A stretch of DNA of 64,000 bases from Saccharina japonica (taxonomy: Eukaryota; Sar; Phaeophyceae; Laminariales; Laminariaceae): the NCBI GenBank assembly GCA_008828725.1, contig MEHQ01001845.1, positions 242,298 to 306,297 on the forward strand, written 5' to 3'. The position numbers and the translations under genes are program-made. The notes under the pieces were generated by a model. That model saw only the letters and a program-made list of their open reading frames with translations, was not told the DNA's origin and did not search any database. Below, in pieces: positions 35,120 through 46,469 of the stretch. How positions within the stretch are numbered: the first letter of the stretch is position 1; each line of letters opens with the position of its first letter.

Positions 35120-35490
35120 ATCCTATATAAACGCAATCAGAGAATCCATAAACCGCAATAATACCATACCGTACTATTTCCTATATAAACCAGCTCCATA
35201 CTAAAACATGTATAAGCCAATATCAGGGGATGTTGGTGAATGGTCTCCGCATTCCCAAGGGTAGGCAAGGCCTTCTAGACAATACAACACCACCCAGATT
35301 TTCTGCTTTGGGTTATAAACGAAATCAGACCATCCATAAACCGCAGTACCATACTATTTCCTATATAAACCAAATTCATACTACTGTAAAACTTTTATAA
35401 ACCAATAGTAGGGGATGTTGGTGAATGGCCCCTCATTCCCAAGGGTATTCAAGGCCTTCTAGACAATACAACACCACCCACCGTTTCTGT
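35120..35490. repeat. Tandem duplication of about 190 bp
   Basis: Two units share CATACTATTTCCTATATAAA, GGGGATGTTGGTGAATGG and GGCCTTCTAGACAATACAAC. Unit 1 is roughly 35,160-35,305 and unit 2 roughly 35,340-35,490. No gene in this stretch. Confidence 0.7.
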
Positions 35491-35936
35491 TTTTCAATCT
35501 TGTTATTATATGAGTGGCTGGTGTGGCGAGTGTGGTGGCGGTTCCCCAACTCCGACCTTCCCGGCAGTATCAACCCATTCCTTGTGCAATATGTTTGCAT
35601 AAACCATTGTGTACACAACAGTGTACACCCAAAGCCAAGCAGTAGTAGACGCTAGATACACGTACATAGAGCAGCGTCTGCAGGCGTGTGAGACAAACAA
35701 AAAACACGCAAAAAAAACAACAACTATTTTTCCCCCTCCAATATAGGGGGGGGGGGGTAGTGGGGTGTCTGGGATTCAGATCCGCGTGCCCCCTCGGGGG
35801 ATGCGTCCTCTGAACCTGGTAGCGCAGCCGGGAAGGGGGCGGGGGGACAAGAGGCGGACGAGGCCGACCGCGTGGATCTGGGAGGGGGTCACAAGCGACA
35901 AGCACTGGGAGAGGGGCCGTCACCAACCGAGGATTT

Positions 35937-36911
35937 ATGCCTCGACCCGGGGGCAGTGAACCGCTCCCGGCTCCTGAACCGGGAGGGGGCAGCGAGCCGT
36001 CCTCGGCTCCTGGATCGAGAGGGGGCAGCGAGCTTCCCTCGGCTCCTGGATCGAGAGGGGGCGGTGGCGAAGAGAGAGAACTCCCCAGGGAAGGAGGAGG
36101 TAGCGAGGGAGGAGGATCAGCATCGGGGAGCGTAGGGCGACTCCGTGCATTCATTGGCGCCATCAAGGACGGCGTGATGTGCGGGGGACGCCGAGCGGCA
36201 GTTGCTCGGGGGCACCGAGTGGTAGGGCTGCCGTGTGGAAACCAGCACGTTATGCACGCGCGGTGTGTGGTGGAAGCTATCCGAAGGGGTGGGTCCCACA
36301 CACAACTAATTTGTGCTACACGTGTGTGCACAGCCCGCAATGGGAGATGGGAATCACTGGAGGCAGTAGTTCGGGCTAATCCTGGACTTCGCGTTACGGT
36401 CGCAGGGCTTGGAGGAAGGCCGGACAACATCTGCGGCGAACGGAGGCAAGAGTCATGCTACCCTTGGGACCAAAATTCGTTGGGAATAGCAGGGCCACTC
36501 GATGACGTTTCTCTTGAACACCTTCAACAACGTTTCATCCCCGTTGTTAAGGTGCAGCCGGAGCTAGCTACTGCCCACGCCAAGGTTCTCACCCACGTGC
36601 TTGATATCTTAAACCACGCCCTCGGACCGCATCGGCCAAACAGACACTCCGAGACGCCGAGTTCGCTCCTGAGGGCCATCAAGCTGCGGTACATCGTGCC
36701 AGCACTGCTACACGCACAGGACAGAAGCGTGAAGCGACGCGAGAGATTTGCGTCTGTCGAAGGTGGTGATATCACCCGTATTCTCCCGTTGTTGATGGAG
36801 TACACTAGCCGAGCATCGACACGGCTCAGGGGCCAAACGTACGAAGCCACAGACGCGGTCAAGTACGAGAGAGCGTCGTCAGTCTGTCACCACTCGAGCG
36901 CGTGTCAGTAG
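35937..36911 (+). pseudogene. N-terminal part of the second reverse-transcriptase protein
   Basis: A 324-residue frame. Residues 1-65 are Gly/Ser/Pro/Glu-rich with repeated APGSRGG. Then a Cys/His-rich stretch (PCGNQHVMHARCVVEAIRR, then CATRVC) resembles a RING-like or zinc-binding module. A helical region follows (FIPVVKVQPELATAHAKVL, then RAIKLRYIVPALLH), which I recognise as the conserved lead-in of an algal/oomycete RT family. The frame ends at a TAG at 36,909; related sequence continues in another frame (36,957 on), so it is frameshifted. Confidence 0.6.
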
Positions 36912-36956
36912 CAGCACGCGGCCTTCTCGCGGAACCGCGAGGGCCCAAGCGATGAG

Positions 36957-37420
36957 GTGACTTGGGAACGGGGGAAAGCTAATTTCCTGGGGGAAGACCG
37001 TGCCTCCGTCTCCGAGTCGGCAGCGGCAGCGGTGGCAGCAAACTCCACGGAACCGGAAGAAGGGGGTGTTCCCAACTGGCGTCCAGAGGAAGAATTCGAT
37101 CCGCAGGTGGACCTCGACGTCATCAACTCCCGAAATGAGCTATCAGGCGTGGGGAGTGACGGTCAACTCTTTTCACACCTGCTGTCTATCATCAAGACCA
37201 GCTTCGGTCGCGAGAAGATTGGAGCTAGCATCGAGGCCTTTTGAAGGCGGATCTTCGATGACCCCGGTGCGTTCCCGCCGGAATTCTGGCAGATTTTCTT
37301 GCAGTTCAACCTCACTGCCTTGCGGGAAAAGTGCCGCCCCGTATGTGTAGGTATGACGTGGAGACGTCTTCTCGCAGCCGGGACTATGCGCCAGTGGCGG
37401 CCACAGCTGGAATAGATTAA
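36957..37420 (+). pseudogene. RT N-terminal/finger region, interrupted by stops
   Basis: The frame from 36,957 ends at TGA (37,242-37,244) after GASIEAF. The same frame continues with RRIFDDPGAFPPEFWQIFLQ and CVGMTWRRLLAA up to a TAG near 37,416. VGxTWRRL corresponds to the fixed block before RT motif A in this family. The TGA is consistent with a Trp codon mutation. Confidence 0.6.
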
Positions 37421-37499
37421 TCGTAGGCAAGGCAGTTTGGGGTAGGGGTTCGAGGGAGAGTGGAGCAGGTAGCTCTGCGCGCCCGGGTGCACCATGAGC

Positions 37500-37683
37500 C
37501 AAGAAACAGGCCCATCCTTACTGATTGTTCCAAAGCCTTCAATACGGTGAAGCAGACGGCGGTTCTTGCCGAGGCGACCACTTGCGTGCCCGCGCTCACG
37601 CCGTTCATCGCAAAATGCTACGGCTAGAGGCCCGCCCCTGTGTTCTTCCTAATGGATTCGGGAGAGGGTCGAAATATCGAATC
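37500..37683 (+). pseudogene. RT motif A segment, disrupted
   Basis: The plus strand reads RPILTDCSKAFNTVKQTAVL, which contains the motif A catalytic Asp and the SKAFNTV signature, then FIAKCYG, a TAG, and PVFFLMDSGEG. The MITE at 37,684 then cuts the frame immediately before motif B. Confidence 0.65.
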
Positions 37684-37923
37684 GCGTGCCACGGTAGAGG
37701 TAACACGTTTTGGCTGAATCGTTTTCTGAACGATCGGGGTCCTTAACCCAAATTCGTCGGACTTTCATTTTGGTGACGAATAGTGTTTTAGAGTATACTT
37801 CGGTCATGAGATTTCGCATCCGGCAGCACTTTTAGTTTCCTCCAAGATCATTTTTCGATGAGGTGTGATGCTCCTTAAGCGAGGAGCTCAGAAAAAGCAT
37901 GGTGTACCTCTATCGTAGCATGC
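37684..37923. mobile_element. GCTACGATAGAGG MITE, copy 3, inserted in the RT
   Basis: Ends GCGTGCCACGGTAGAGG and (inverted) GCATGCTACGATAGAGG, about 240 bp. Internal landmarks are shared with copy 2. It lies between MDSGEG (before 37,684) and SGVQQGDAMGP (after 37,923), adjacent pieces of one RT frame, so it is a later insertion. Confidence 0.75.
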
Positions 37924-37929
37924 GTCGAT

Positions 37930-38319
37930 TGTCCCAGTGGAGTGCAGCAAGGGGACGCCATGGGCCCGGCGCTGTTCTGCATGCCACTGCTGCCAGTACC
38001 GAGGCGGGTCCGTGAGGAATTCGAACCCAGGGGTGTTGAAGCCTTTGCTTACCTTGACGACATCAGCATCGGTATGTCGGAGATCACACCTAACACTGTG
38101 ATAGTAGTGCCCTTTCTCCAGCACGAGCTGTGCAAAATAGACATCGCCATTAACCCCAGCAAGACGGTCGCTTTGCCTCCAAAAGGGCACGTACCTACGT
38201 CGGTAGACACTGCACTTCTGGGGGGCATCGGTGTTCACATTGCGGAAGGGGGTGGGGTAAAGGTGGTTGGCGTGCTCATAGGCAACGATGAATTCGCGGT
38301 GAACAGCGCCGGGAGATAG
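37930..38319 (+). pseudogene. RT motif B and C segment
   Basis: Reads SGVQQGDAMGPALFCM (motif B) and AFAYLDDISIGM (motif C; the catalytic pair is the two Asp of YLDD), followed by a KIDIAINPSKTVAL motif D region. The active-site residues are intact here, but the frame ends at a TAG (38,317-38,319) and is disconnected upstream by the MITE and stops. Confidence 0.7.
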
Positions 38320-38325
38320 TCCGAG

Positions 38326-38985
38326 ATGGAGGAGCAGAACAAACTCGCGTGCATCCTGCCGCGTATGCCGGAAAAGCAGTTGGCGAACCTCATCGCCACC
38401 GGCTCAATGGTGCAGCGGGCCTCCTACGTTGAGCGGGTACTGGACCCGGAGCTGTCACTACCCGCGTGTCAGTGGGCAGACACTAGCGCAATGAGGATGC
38501 TCGAGCGTCTTCTCGAGCTTCCAGGGACAACGGATGAATCGTCGTTCTTTGCGGACGGATCCCCGGCACCTCGGTTGACGCTACAGCTCCACCAGAAAGC
38601 GCAGGCGAGCCTTTCCACGGGGGCCGGGGGGTTTGGACTGTTGTCGGCTGAAACAAGGAGAATATCAGCGTCCATCGGGAGCTTAGTGGCGACGGTGCCA
38701 GAGGTCCTTGCTGACCTCTCCGGTCCATTAGGGGAGAAGTCCGAAGGGAGCTTCGGAATTCGGATTTCGTTCGCCGCATATGGAGTAGCGCCAGGGACCT
38801 TCGCGACATCCATGAGGTATCGGAGGATGCAACGGCGAACGTGGCCCCGGAAATCCGGTGGAATAGGGCGTTCCACGCGAACGAGGGAGGAGTTTCAGGG
38901 CAGTCTGGTGTGGAGGTACTTCCGGCACATGACGCCCGAACGATCAGCTCTCAAAAGGCGCAGCACAAGATGGGGCAGTAGATGA
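38326..38985 (+). pseudogene. RT thumb/connection region
   Basis: 219 residues directly after the TAG, in the same frame: NKLACILPRMPEKQLANLIA, RASYVERVLDPEL and GAGGFGLLSAETRRISASIG. These segments follow the YLDD palm in the family. The C-terminal quarter (after SEGSFGIRISFAA) changes character and is probably frameshifted. Role inferred by position only. Confidence 0.55.
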
Positions 38986-39935
38986 ACCGAGTACTGTACC
39001 AATGTTACGTTGCTTCTTTGGACCAGCTCACCGAGGCAGCAGCAGACCCGTCGGATCCGAACGACGTGTTCGGGGGAATCGAAACCAGAGATCTTGCCAA
39101 ATCTCCGTCAACGGAGCCTATCTGAACCAAGCGCTGTCGCCTGTTTGAGGGTAAGGCCTGTGGACCCGGCACCATTCATACTGCCTTCGGACTTCGTGTT
39201 TAGGGATGGCGCTTCCTGACAATGGAGGAGCCACTAGCGGCGAGGTTCACCTGTTTCGAAACGACAGATGTCAACACGCGCCACGCGCGCGCATGCCACC
39301 GAGCAGGCGCGCAGGTATACCAGCATCAGCCTCTAGTCCACGCGCTGTCCGGCACCTTCGAGCGGTTGTCCATCCGCCATCAAGTGGAAAGCAGAGCGCC
39401 CTTCAACGCCGACAGGAACTTCCGAATGAACATAGTGACCGAGAGGGGAGGCCTCCGAGACGCTACGTCATCAGAGTAGCACAACAAGGCGATATTCCTC
39501 GACATCACGCATGAAGATCCCCAAGCGAGGGTTCACATGCGGGCTGGCAGCGCTGATCAAGAGGGATCAGCTGCCTCCACTTCTGAGGCGCGAAAGCGCG
39601 GCCCCTACGCTCGTGCAGGACAGGTGTTCTTCGACCATAAACTTGTCACCCTCGCGGTGGAAAGCTTTGGACGCCTCGGGAAGGAAGGTAGCCAGTTCGT
39701 CGACCAGCTGGCGGCGAGCATCGTCGGAGGAACGAACAGGCGGTCCTTATCACAAAACGAGGTCTGCAAAGAGCACAATTTCCAGGTCATATCGGTGACC
39801 ACCCAGGTCGCGGTCTCGCGCCGGGTGCACCGATACAAGCTCGCCCTGCGAGACCGCCAGGCCACCAGGGGGAGAAGGGAGGAGTGGGGAGGATTACTTC
39901 TCATGGTCTGGGGGTGGAATGTAGATGCGGAGTAG
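38986..39935 (+). pseudogene. C-terminal zinc-binding and nuclease-like region
   Basis: Pieces in different frames: RVLYQCYVASL, then RFTCFETTDVNTRHARACH (Cys/His cluster, possible zinc knuckle), then AIFLDITHEDP in one frame and GPYARAGQVFFDHKLVTLAV with SFGRLGKEGSQFVDQLAASI in the last (39,537-39,935, 132 aa). The family often carries a restriction-like endonuclease here; the Asp in LDIT could belong to it, but I cannot place a full catalytic set. At least two frameshifts. Confidence 0.5.
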
Positions 39936-41260
39936 GACGCACGGCAAGTATATACAGCAGGTACAATATTTGGGTAAGGGGTGGTAGTGCGTATTCAATT
40001 GAGTAGGCGCAGGGGAGGAGAATTGGTTGGATGAGATTGGTGCTATTCGACGAATGGCGTCAGCTTTGTCATATATATCACGGATGGTTCTATATACAAG
40101 ATTTTAGATGTATAGTATTCTGTATCAAAAACAAATAATAAGTAGTAAACATAAAAACCAGAGTACGCACGATAAAAATATCCCATACATATATATTAAA
40201 AATATTAAAAAACAACAGCTACATAAAACGACGACACTTGGGTTGCTACAAATAGTAGACCCACTCTATCACGTCAACTCGTCGGAACACTATATATAGT
40301 ATACCTGGTACGTTTATTTCAGACTGTCTAATTTAATTTTAATTAATTTTAATTATTTCTTCCCCCACAATTAGACACACACTTCTTGAATTATACAGCC
40401 TCAGACTGCTGTGTCACCCTCATACGGGATATACATCCTACATGAGGACATAAAAAATCCGTTAGTACGCGCGATCGAAGTATTACACTCAGCTACGAAG
40501 CAAAGATGAGTTTCGACGAAATCCTCGAGCTCACCAAGGGTATGCGCGGATCTGAATCCCAGATACCCACTACCCCCCCCCCCTCATTTGTGCGGGGTGG
40601 AGAACCTTTGTTCCGCACAAGGGGAATGGTCGTATCACGTAGTGTTAATATGGTAAGGCGTCCGCGAGGCAGTTACATAGTAAAACCCATTGCTGTCTCC
40701 GGAAGTGGCCACACCAGAAATTAAATTACTCATTGAAGCTGTCGTCCATATGCAAGTCCGCCTCAGAGGCGGTTTTTAGCAGGATGCAGCTCACCCTCCA
40801 TGCGACTCGTCCAATACCTCACGGCGTTTCGCGCTTGGTGCAAGCAATGTCTGCCTGGTTGGTGAAAACCCAACGCGCTCCGTCCCGGCATTGTAGGGAT
40901 GCGAGGGTCTATGGTCATATGACTACGGCCGTGCACAACATGAGTACACCCCCCCCCGCCCCCTTCCGCAAATGTCTGGGAGGCCATTCCCCAGACAACG
41001 GGATTGTCAATATATCCTGACAAGGTTGCCCCAAAGCCGTCAATGTCGTTGTTTTGTTTTCCCCATCCCATTTAGTATTTTTGAATTTCCGTTGTGACCC
41101 CCCCCCCCACCCACCAGCGAAAAACGAAATAAAGGAGGGGCTCCTCATAATAAACCAAGTAGGAACACTACATTGGACGAATAAATGAAAAAAATAGGGT
41201 GTATATTGGATCGCCATTTTCCCGTCAATGGTGACACAGCAGGATCGGTTTGCTCTTGAT
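39936..41260. other. No recognisable gene
   Basis: 39,936-40,500 is AT-rich with short repeats. 40,587-40,620 can form a TTGTGCGG/CCGCACAA hairpin. 41,090-41,255 is a diverged version of 43,095-43,235. No supported coding region. Confidence 0.4.
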
Positions 41261-42976
41261 CATTCTGACCTTCCTACAAGCAAGCGTGGTGTCGTTTTCT
41301 CTTTTTTTTTTACGCCCTTGAGCTCACAGTTGTTGTTTTTTTAATAATTTTTAAAATATATATGCCGCGAGAACCACATCTTTTTCATGTTAACATTTTG
41401 TACAGGTCAGCCGCAACCGACGAGTGAGTGCGGCACTACCACACTGCTGTAATACCGTGGATACGAGGGTACTCCCTTGACCTCTCTAATCAAGAAACCT
41501 GCAACTTAATCAAGCCTGCCATACACTTTACGTATTATGTATACCAAGTATAGACCAACACTACGCGGATCAAGTCGCCCCGCCCCCAACTAAGCTGCAA
41601 ATTCCGCGTTGCGGACATTCGGAGTCAGCGCCCGTCCCGACCTCCTCACCCCCTCCTGCTGCCCAATCTCTAGTTACTAGAGTACCCACGCCCCAACAGC
41701 GGCGCCCTCATCCGTGCAGTACGACTCCAACGGAAACTCGAAATATTTCGGGCTTCCATCAGCGCAGCATTGATCATGACGCGGTAGTCATACCGACACC
41801 TAGACCTCTGGTTGGTGTGAGCCTTTTATTTTTTCCCACCAGGGGAAATTTCGTTCAGGGTGAAACTGAAACAAAACTGCCAGGGGGAAAACAAAAAAAT
41901 GTCGGCTGTGAAAAAACTTCATGACTTTATTACTTGGTTTACTTTTCTGTACGGTACTCGTACATAGCACGGCTGGAAGGTTTTGCCGTATGGCGTTTCT
42001 TATTCCTTCCGTGCCACGCTCCGAATCGACCTCATTTCTTAAATTGGATGGAACGACAATCACTACGGTTTCTTAAATAGCATTTTTCCTATTTCGTTGC
42101 TCGGTTTGAGCTGTCTTTCTTTCCCGCAATTTCTTATTTTTTCTCACAATCTCAGCCTCTGTTTCTTAACAGAATATTTCTTAAATGCGGGTCCCCACTG
42201 CTGTTGTAGTAGTCATGGCATTCGTCGTACTGTAGTCTGTACACATGAAGGTCATGTGTGTGCTTTTTATATGAATAATAATATTATTCATAATACTTTG
42301 TATTAATACTATTAATACAACTAACTGTAGTTATTCTAGTTAGTTGTAGTTTCCCGAGGGTTAAGGCCATTCTTGTCGAGCAATTTTCCCCCATACTTTC
42401 CAAAAACAAAATCCGAAAAAAAGGAAACCTTGGAAATATTGGAAATTGTTCAGGGAGCAAAATGTTTGGAAGGCTTTCGCGTTCCAAAAAATGGGCGAAG
42501 AAAATGAAAAATACAAAAAATACAAAAAATTGCGCGAAGAAAAGAATGGAAAAGTTTGAAAAAAAAAAAATATTATGGCTCCGGGCTCCGGGCCCCGATA
42601 AGAATGGCCTTTATAGGTCAACCACAAGAAATTTTGACGAAGAGGTCAACAACACATTTTTTACTTTTTTTTTGTCCATTCCATTTAAGTATCTTCGCAC
42701 TTCCGCCTTTCTCCCTCCCAGGTCGTATAACTCAGATCCAGGGTCACAAAATAGGCTCCTCTCCCTCCTCCCCCACTACGGTTCTTGCTTTACTTGGCAT
42801 TTTTATCGCGAGAAGATTTCAGCACGTTCTTCCCTGGTCAACTATCGTCGAATTTCGCTTACCCACGCTATAATATGCGCTCTCGACAGTCGGTGTCATT
42901 TGAGAATATAAACCTCCATGGGGAGAATCGAACCCTCGACATCCGTCCCAAAAGGCTTCTTGGCTACCAGTTAGAC
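41261..42976. repeat. 1,716-bp duplicated segment, left copy
   Basis: I see no difference from 43,236-44,951 (constant offset 1,975), and all predicted frames inside are residue-identical. It contains repeat R in reverse (41,395-41,810), the TTTCCAAGA-linked repeat and a SINE. Left of 41,261 the two flanks are clearly diverged, an abrupt change of identity. Confidence 0.9.
42655..42976 (-). mobile_element. tRNA-derived SINE, copy 3, head truncated at 42,976
   Basis: Body landmarks as in the other copies. The tRNA-like head is cut within CTAACTGGTAGCC (minus strand) at 42,976, where the inverted-repeat element terminus begins. The duplicate at 44,630-44,967 has the complete head. Confidence 0.75.
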
Positions 42977-43050
42977 GGGGGTAGTGGGGTATCTGGGATT
43001 CAGATCCGCGCATACCCTTGGTGNCCCCCTATATTGGAGGGAAGAACCGG
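42977..43050. mobile_element. Termini of a reverse-oriented copy of the RT element around an N
   Basis: 42,981-43,023 matches the inward reading of the right end of the 35.8-40.6 kb element (GTAGTGGGGTATCTGGGATT to CATACCCTTGGTG). After the N, CCCCCTATATTGGAGGG matches the inverted left flank (CCCTCCAATATAGGGGG at 35,734-35,756). The single N therefore stands where a complete reverse-oriented element would lie. Confidence 0.65.
43024..43024. other. Single N, assembly join 1
   Basis: The base is N. It coincides with the RT-element termini and lies between two indistinguishable 1.7-kb segments. Confidence 0.95.
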
Positions 43051-43235
43051 GCCGTTGTGATCCCAGAAAACAATAAGTCAACGTTTTTTTTAATTACCCC
43101 CCCTCCCCCCCCCCACCAGCGAAAACAAAATAGGGGGGTCTCTAAAACCAAGTAAACAAAAGGGAACAAAAAATGAAAAAAAAAAATGGTTTTCGCTCAT
43201 TTCGTCCTGTGATCACAGCGATCCGGTTTGTTTTT

Positions 43236-44951
43236 CATTCTGACCTTCCTACAAGCAAGCGTGGTGTCGTTTTCTCTTTTTTTTTTACGCCCTTGAGCTC
43301 ACAGTTGTTGTTTTTTTAATAATTTTTAAAATATATATGCCGCGAGAACCACATCTTTTTCATGTTAACATTTTGTACAGGTCAGCCGCAACCGACGAGT
43401 GAGTGCGGCACTACCACACTGCTGTAATACCGTGGATACGAGGGTACTCCCTTGACCTCTCTAATCAAGAAACCTGCAACTTAATCAAGCCTGCCATACA
43501 CTTTACGTATTATGTATACCAAGTATAGACCAACACTACGCGGATCAAGTCGCCCCGCCCCCAACTAAGCTGCAAATTCCGCGTTGCGGACATTCGGAGT
43601 CAGCGCCCGTCCCGACCTCCTCACCCCCTCCTGCTGCCCAATCTCTAGTTACTAGAGTACCCACGCCCCAACAGCGGCGCCCTCATCCGTGCAGTACGAC
43701 TCCAACGGAAACTCGAAATATTTCGGGCTTCCATCAGCGCAGCATTGATCATGACGCGGTAGTCATACCGACACCTAGACCTCTGGTTGGTGTGAGCCTT
43801 TTATTTTTTCCCACCAGGGGAAATTTCGTTCAGGGTGAAACTGAAACAAAACTGCCAGGGGGAAAACAAAAAAATGTCGGCTGTGAAAAAACTTCATGAC
43901 TTTATTACTTGGTTTACTTTTCTGTACGGTACTCGTACATAGCACGGCTGGAAGGTTTTGCCGTATGGCGTTTCTTATTCCTTCCGTGCCACGCTCCGAA
44001 TCGACCTCATTTCTTAAATTGGATGGAACGACAATCACTACGGTTTCTTAAATAGCATTTTTCCTATTTCGTTGCTCGGTTTGAGCTGTCTTTCTTTCCC
44101 GCAATTTCTTATTTTTTCTCACAATCTCAGCCTCTGTTTCTTAACAGAATATTTCTTAAATGCGGGTCCCCACTGCTGTTGTAGTAGTCATGGCATTCGT
44201 CGTACTGTAGTCTGTACACATGAAGGTCATGTGTGTGCTTTTTATATGAATAATAATATTATTCATAATACTTTGTATTAATACTATTAATACAACTAAC
44301 TGTAGTTATTCTAGTTAGTTGTAGTTTCCCGAGGGTTAAGGCCATTCTTGTCGAGCAATTTTCCCCCATACTTTCCAAAAACAAAATCCGAAAAAAAGGA
44401 AACCTTGGAAATATTGGAAATTGTTCAGGGAGCAAAATGTTTGGAAGGCTTTCGCGTTCCAAAAAATGGGCGAAGAAAATGAAAAATACAAAAAATACAA
44501 AAAATTGCGCGAAGAAAAGAATGGAAAAGTTTGAAAAAAAAAAAATATTATGGCTCCGGGCTCCGGGCCCCGATAAGAATGGCCTTTATAGGTCAACCAC
44601 AAGAAATTTTGACGAAGAGGTCAACAACACATTTTTTACTTTTTTTTTGTCCATTCCATTTAAGTATCTTCGCACTTCCGCCTTTCTCCCTCCCAGGTCG
44701 TATAACTCAGATCCAGGGTCACAAAATAGGCTCCTCTCCCTCCTCCCCCACTACGGTTCTTGCTTTACTTGGCATTTTTATCGCGAGAAGATTTCAGCAC
44801 GTTCTTCCCTGGTCAACTATCGTCGAATTTCGCTTACCCACGCTATAATATGCGCTCTCGACAGTCGGTGTCATTTGAGAATATAAACCTCCATGGGGAG
44901 AATCGAACCCTCGACATCCGTCCCAAAAGGCTTCTTGGCTACCAGTTAGAC
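43236..44951. repeat. 1,716-bp duplicated segment, right copy
   Basis: Partner of 41,261-42,976. After 44,951 it continues with CACCGGGGCGACCGG, completing the SINE head that is interrupted in the left copy. Confidence 0.9.
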
Positions 44952-44967
44952 CACCGGGGCGACCGGA
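44630..44967 (-). mobile_element. tRNA-derived SINE, copy 4, complete head
   Basis: The minus-strand head (44,967 to 44,890) reads CGGTCGCCCCGGTGGTCTAA, then an A-box-like TGGTCTAACTGGTAGCC and a B box GGTTCGATTCTCC. This is the best-preserved tRNA-like head in the window. The body and A-rich end match copies 1-3. Confidence 0.8.
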
Positions 44968-46469
44968 TGTTGTTGTTGTCTCCACATTAAAAACCGTGCT
45001 GGCCTCTCTATCCAGTACCTCCATCTGTCCGTCCTAATCCAACACTTGACACGGTCGATTCCTGTGGTCACATGCTAACTTACCCGAAAAAGGTATACTG
45101 AAATAAAAATGGAACCCGAAGGGTCCGCAAAACGATCAGAGCCAGTCAAAAACAGATAGTCTGGAGCCCTCCGCTCCCCTTTACACGCTATGTGGAGGTA
45201 GAAATATAACTGGAAAAGTCAACGTCACCAATCGGGGATATACGGCGGTATACAATAATTTGATATAAACCAACCAGCCTTCTCGCAATGATTAATTTCG
45301 AAGTTTGGTTTCGATATTTGATATTATATGATATCACATGAGCTCTGATTGCACGTATATACGAGTACCAGATATGATCTTTATACGAAGTACCTTCGGT
45401 ACGCACGAAGCAAAGACGCGCCCATCATCGAGTTGGTATGAACCACTGGTATGAACACGGATAACCGCAACAGATTGTCATCTTTCATATTTGGACTGCC
45501 ACGACGACGTCTCTTCCGACGTTGAGAATATTCGCACAACCCACCAGATCGTATACTTGTGTGTGTTTCTACACCATCTATCCGTATCTGCTAACAAACT
45601 GGACTTCAGCCCACATATTATTGCACAGCGGCAAGGAGCAGCATCAGGAGCAACACCATTGAAACAGTATACCCACCATCAAGTAAGTGGTGAGTGAGGG
45701 GCATAAATGGGTACGTATAATATATACCTTCGTTTCTGTTTCTCTCTCCAGGTGCATCCCTCGTGGAACTTACAACGCACAACAAGGTTCAGTTTTTTCC
45801 CCCGTCTGCTTTCTTTCAGTGAGTCTTTGCAACTTTGAACTCGATATAGACGACGGTCTCGCGGTTTTGCCGACAGAGCAAGAAACACATGTCAATGTGT
45901 TTGTTTTGGCAGGAGGTGGTGTTCGAACCGTCAACCCCCTTGGTCAGAGATGGCACCAGCCAACAACTACATCATCAGCAGCAGTGTTCGTACGCGTTCT
46001 TCGTATTAATAGTATAGCTGGACCTATCCAACCTCGAGTCTCCCACTTGGTCTCCCACACAACAGACAGGTCGCACGCAGGACCTACTATATACGTACTG
46101 TCTTCGCCTTCGTTTTGCGCACAGAGATAGGCAGACATCTCATGTCAAACGCAGAAGAAAACTTGAACCTACGAGAATCAATGCGGGTACGTACATATAA
46201 TACGTCGGGTGCCAACAATACGTACACGAGCAGAACGGCATGATGAGGTATGTCACGTACCCCTGTCGATATTATTTTCTGACGAGTGTTTTTAAAGATT
46301 CGTATATACCAGGAACTTGTTTTTTAGCGTCAATCCGCCCTGCCCGTCACCTGTCACTACGTACTGCTGTGCTGTAAAGTCTAAGTCTCCCCCCCCTTGC
46401 ACGTGGGCTGAAAGGTGTGGCATCAAGCAGGAAACAGGGAACACAGCTGGGGATTTTTCTTTTGGCATC
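44968..46469. other. No firm gene; possible 5' region of the MFS-like gene
   Basis: Short unrecognised frames only (for example 45,687-46,130). The position upstream of the MFS-like first exon makes it a candidate for promoter and 5' UTR, but no defining motif was seen. Confidence 0.3.

Larger units (their letters stand above)
35757..40573 (+). mobile_element. Reverse-transcriptase element bounded by inverted repeats
   Basis: The left boundary carries GTAGTGGGGTGTCTGGGATT continuing to CAGATCCGCG (35,757-35,786). The right boundary carries its inverted copy with one fewer G and one substitution (40,545-40,573). Each is next to a G or C run. The interior encodes a broken reverse-transcriptase polyprotein on the plus strand. 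The same terminus occurs next to the N at 43,024. Inverted termini are not expected of a LINE, so the RT could be cargo, or the ends could come from two oppositely oriented copies. Confidence 0.55.

Noticed and set aside
35570..36430. 286-aa Pro-rich minus-strand ORF
   Set aside because: Antisense to the Gly-rich start of the RT protein; low complexity, no domain.
40763..41071. 102-aa minus-strand ORF with GFGATLSGYIDNPVVWGMAS
   Set aside because: Looks protein-like at first, but there is no recognised family, no second copy and no splice support.
44890..44967. Possible tRNA gene
   Set aside because: The boxes are present but the sequence is fused to a SINE body repeated at other sites, and the cloverleaf is imperfect.
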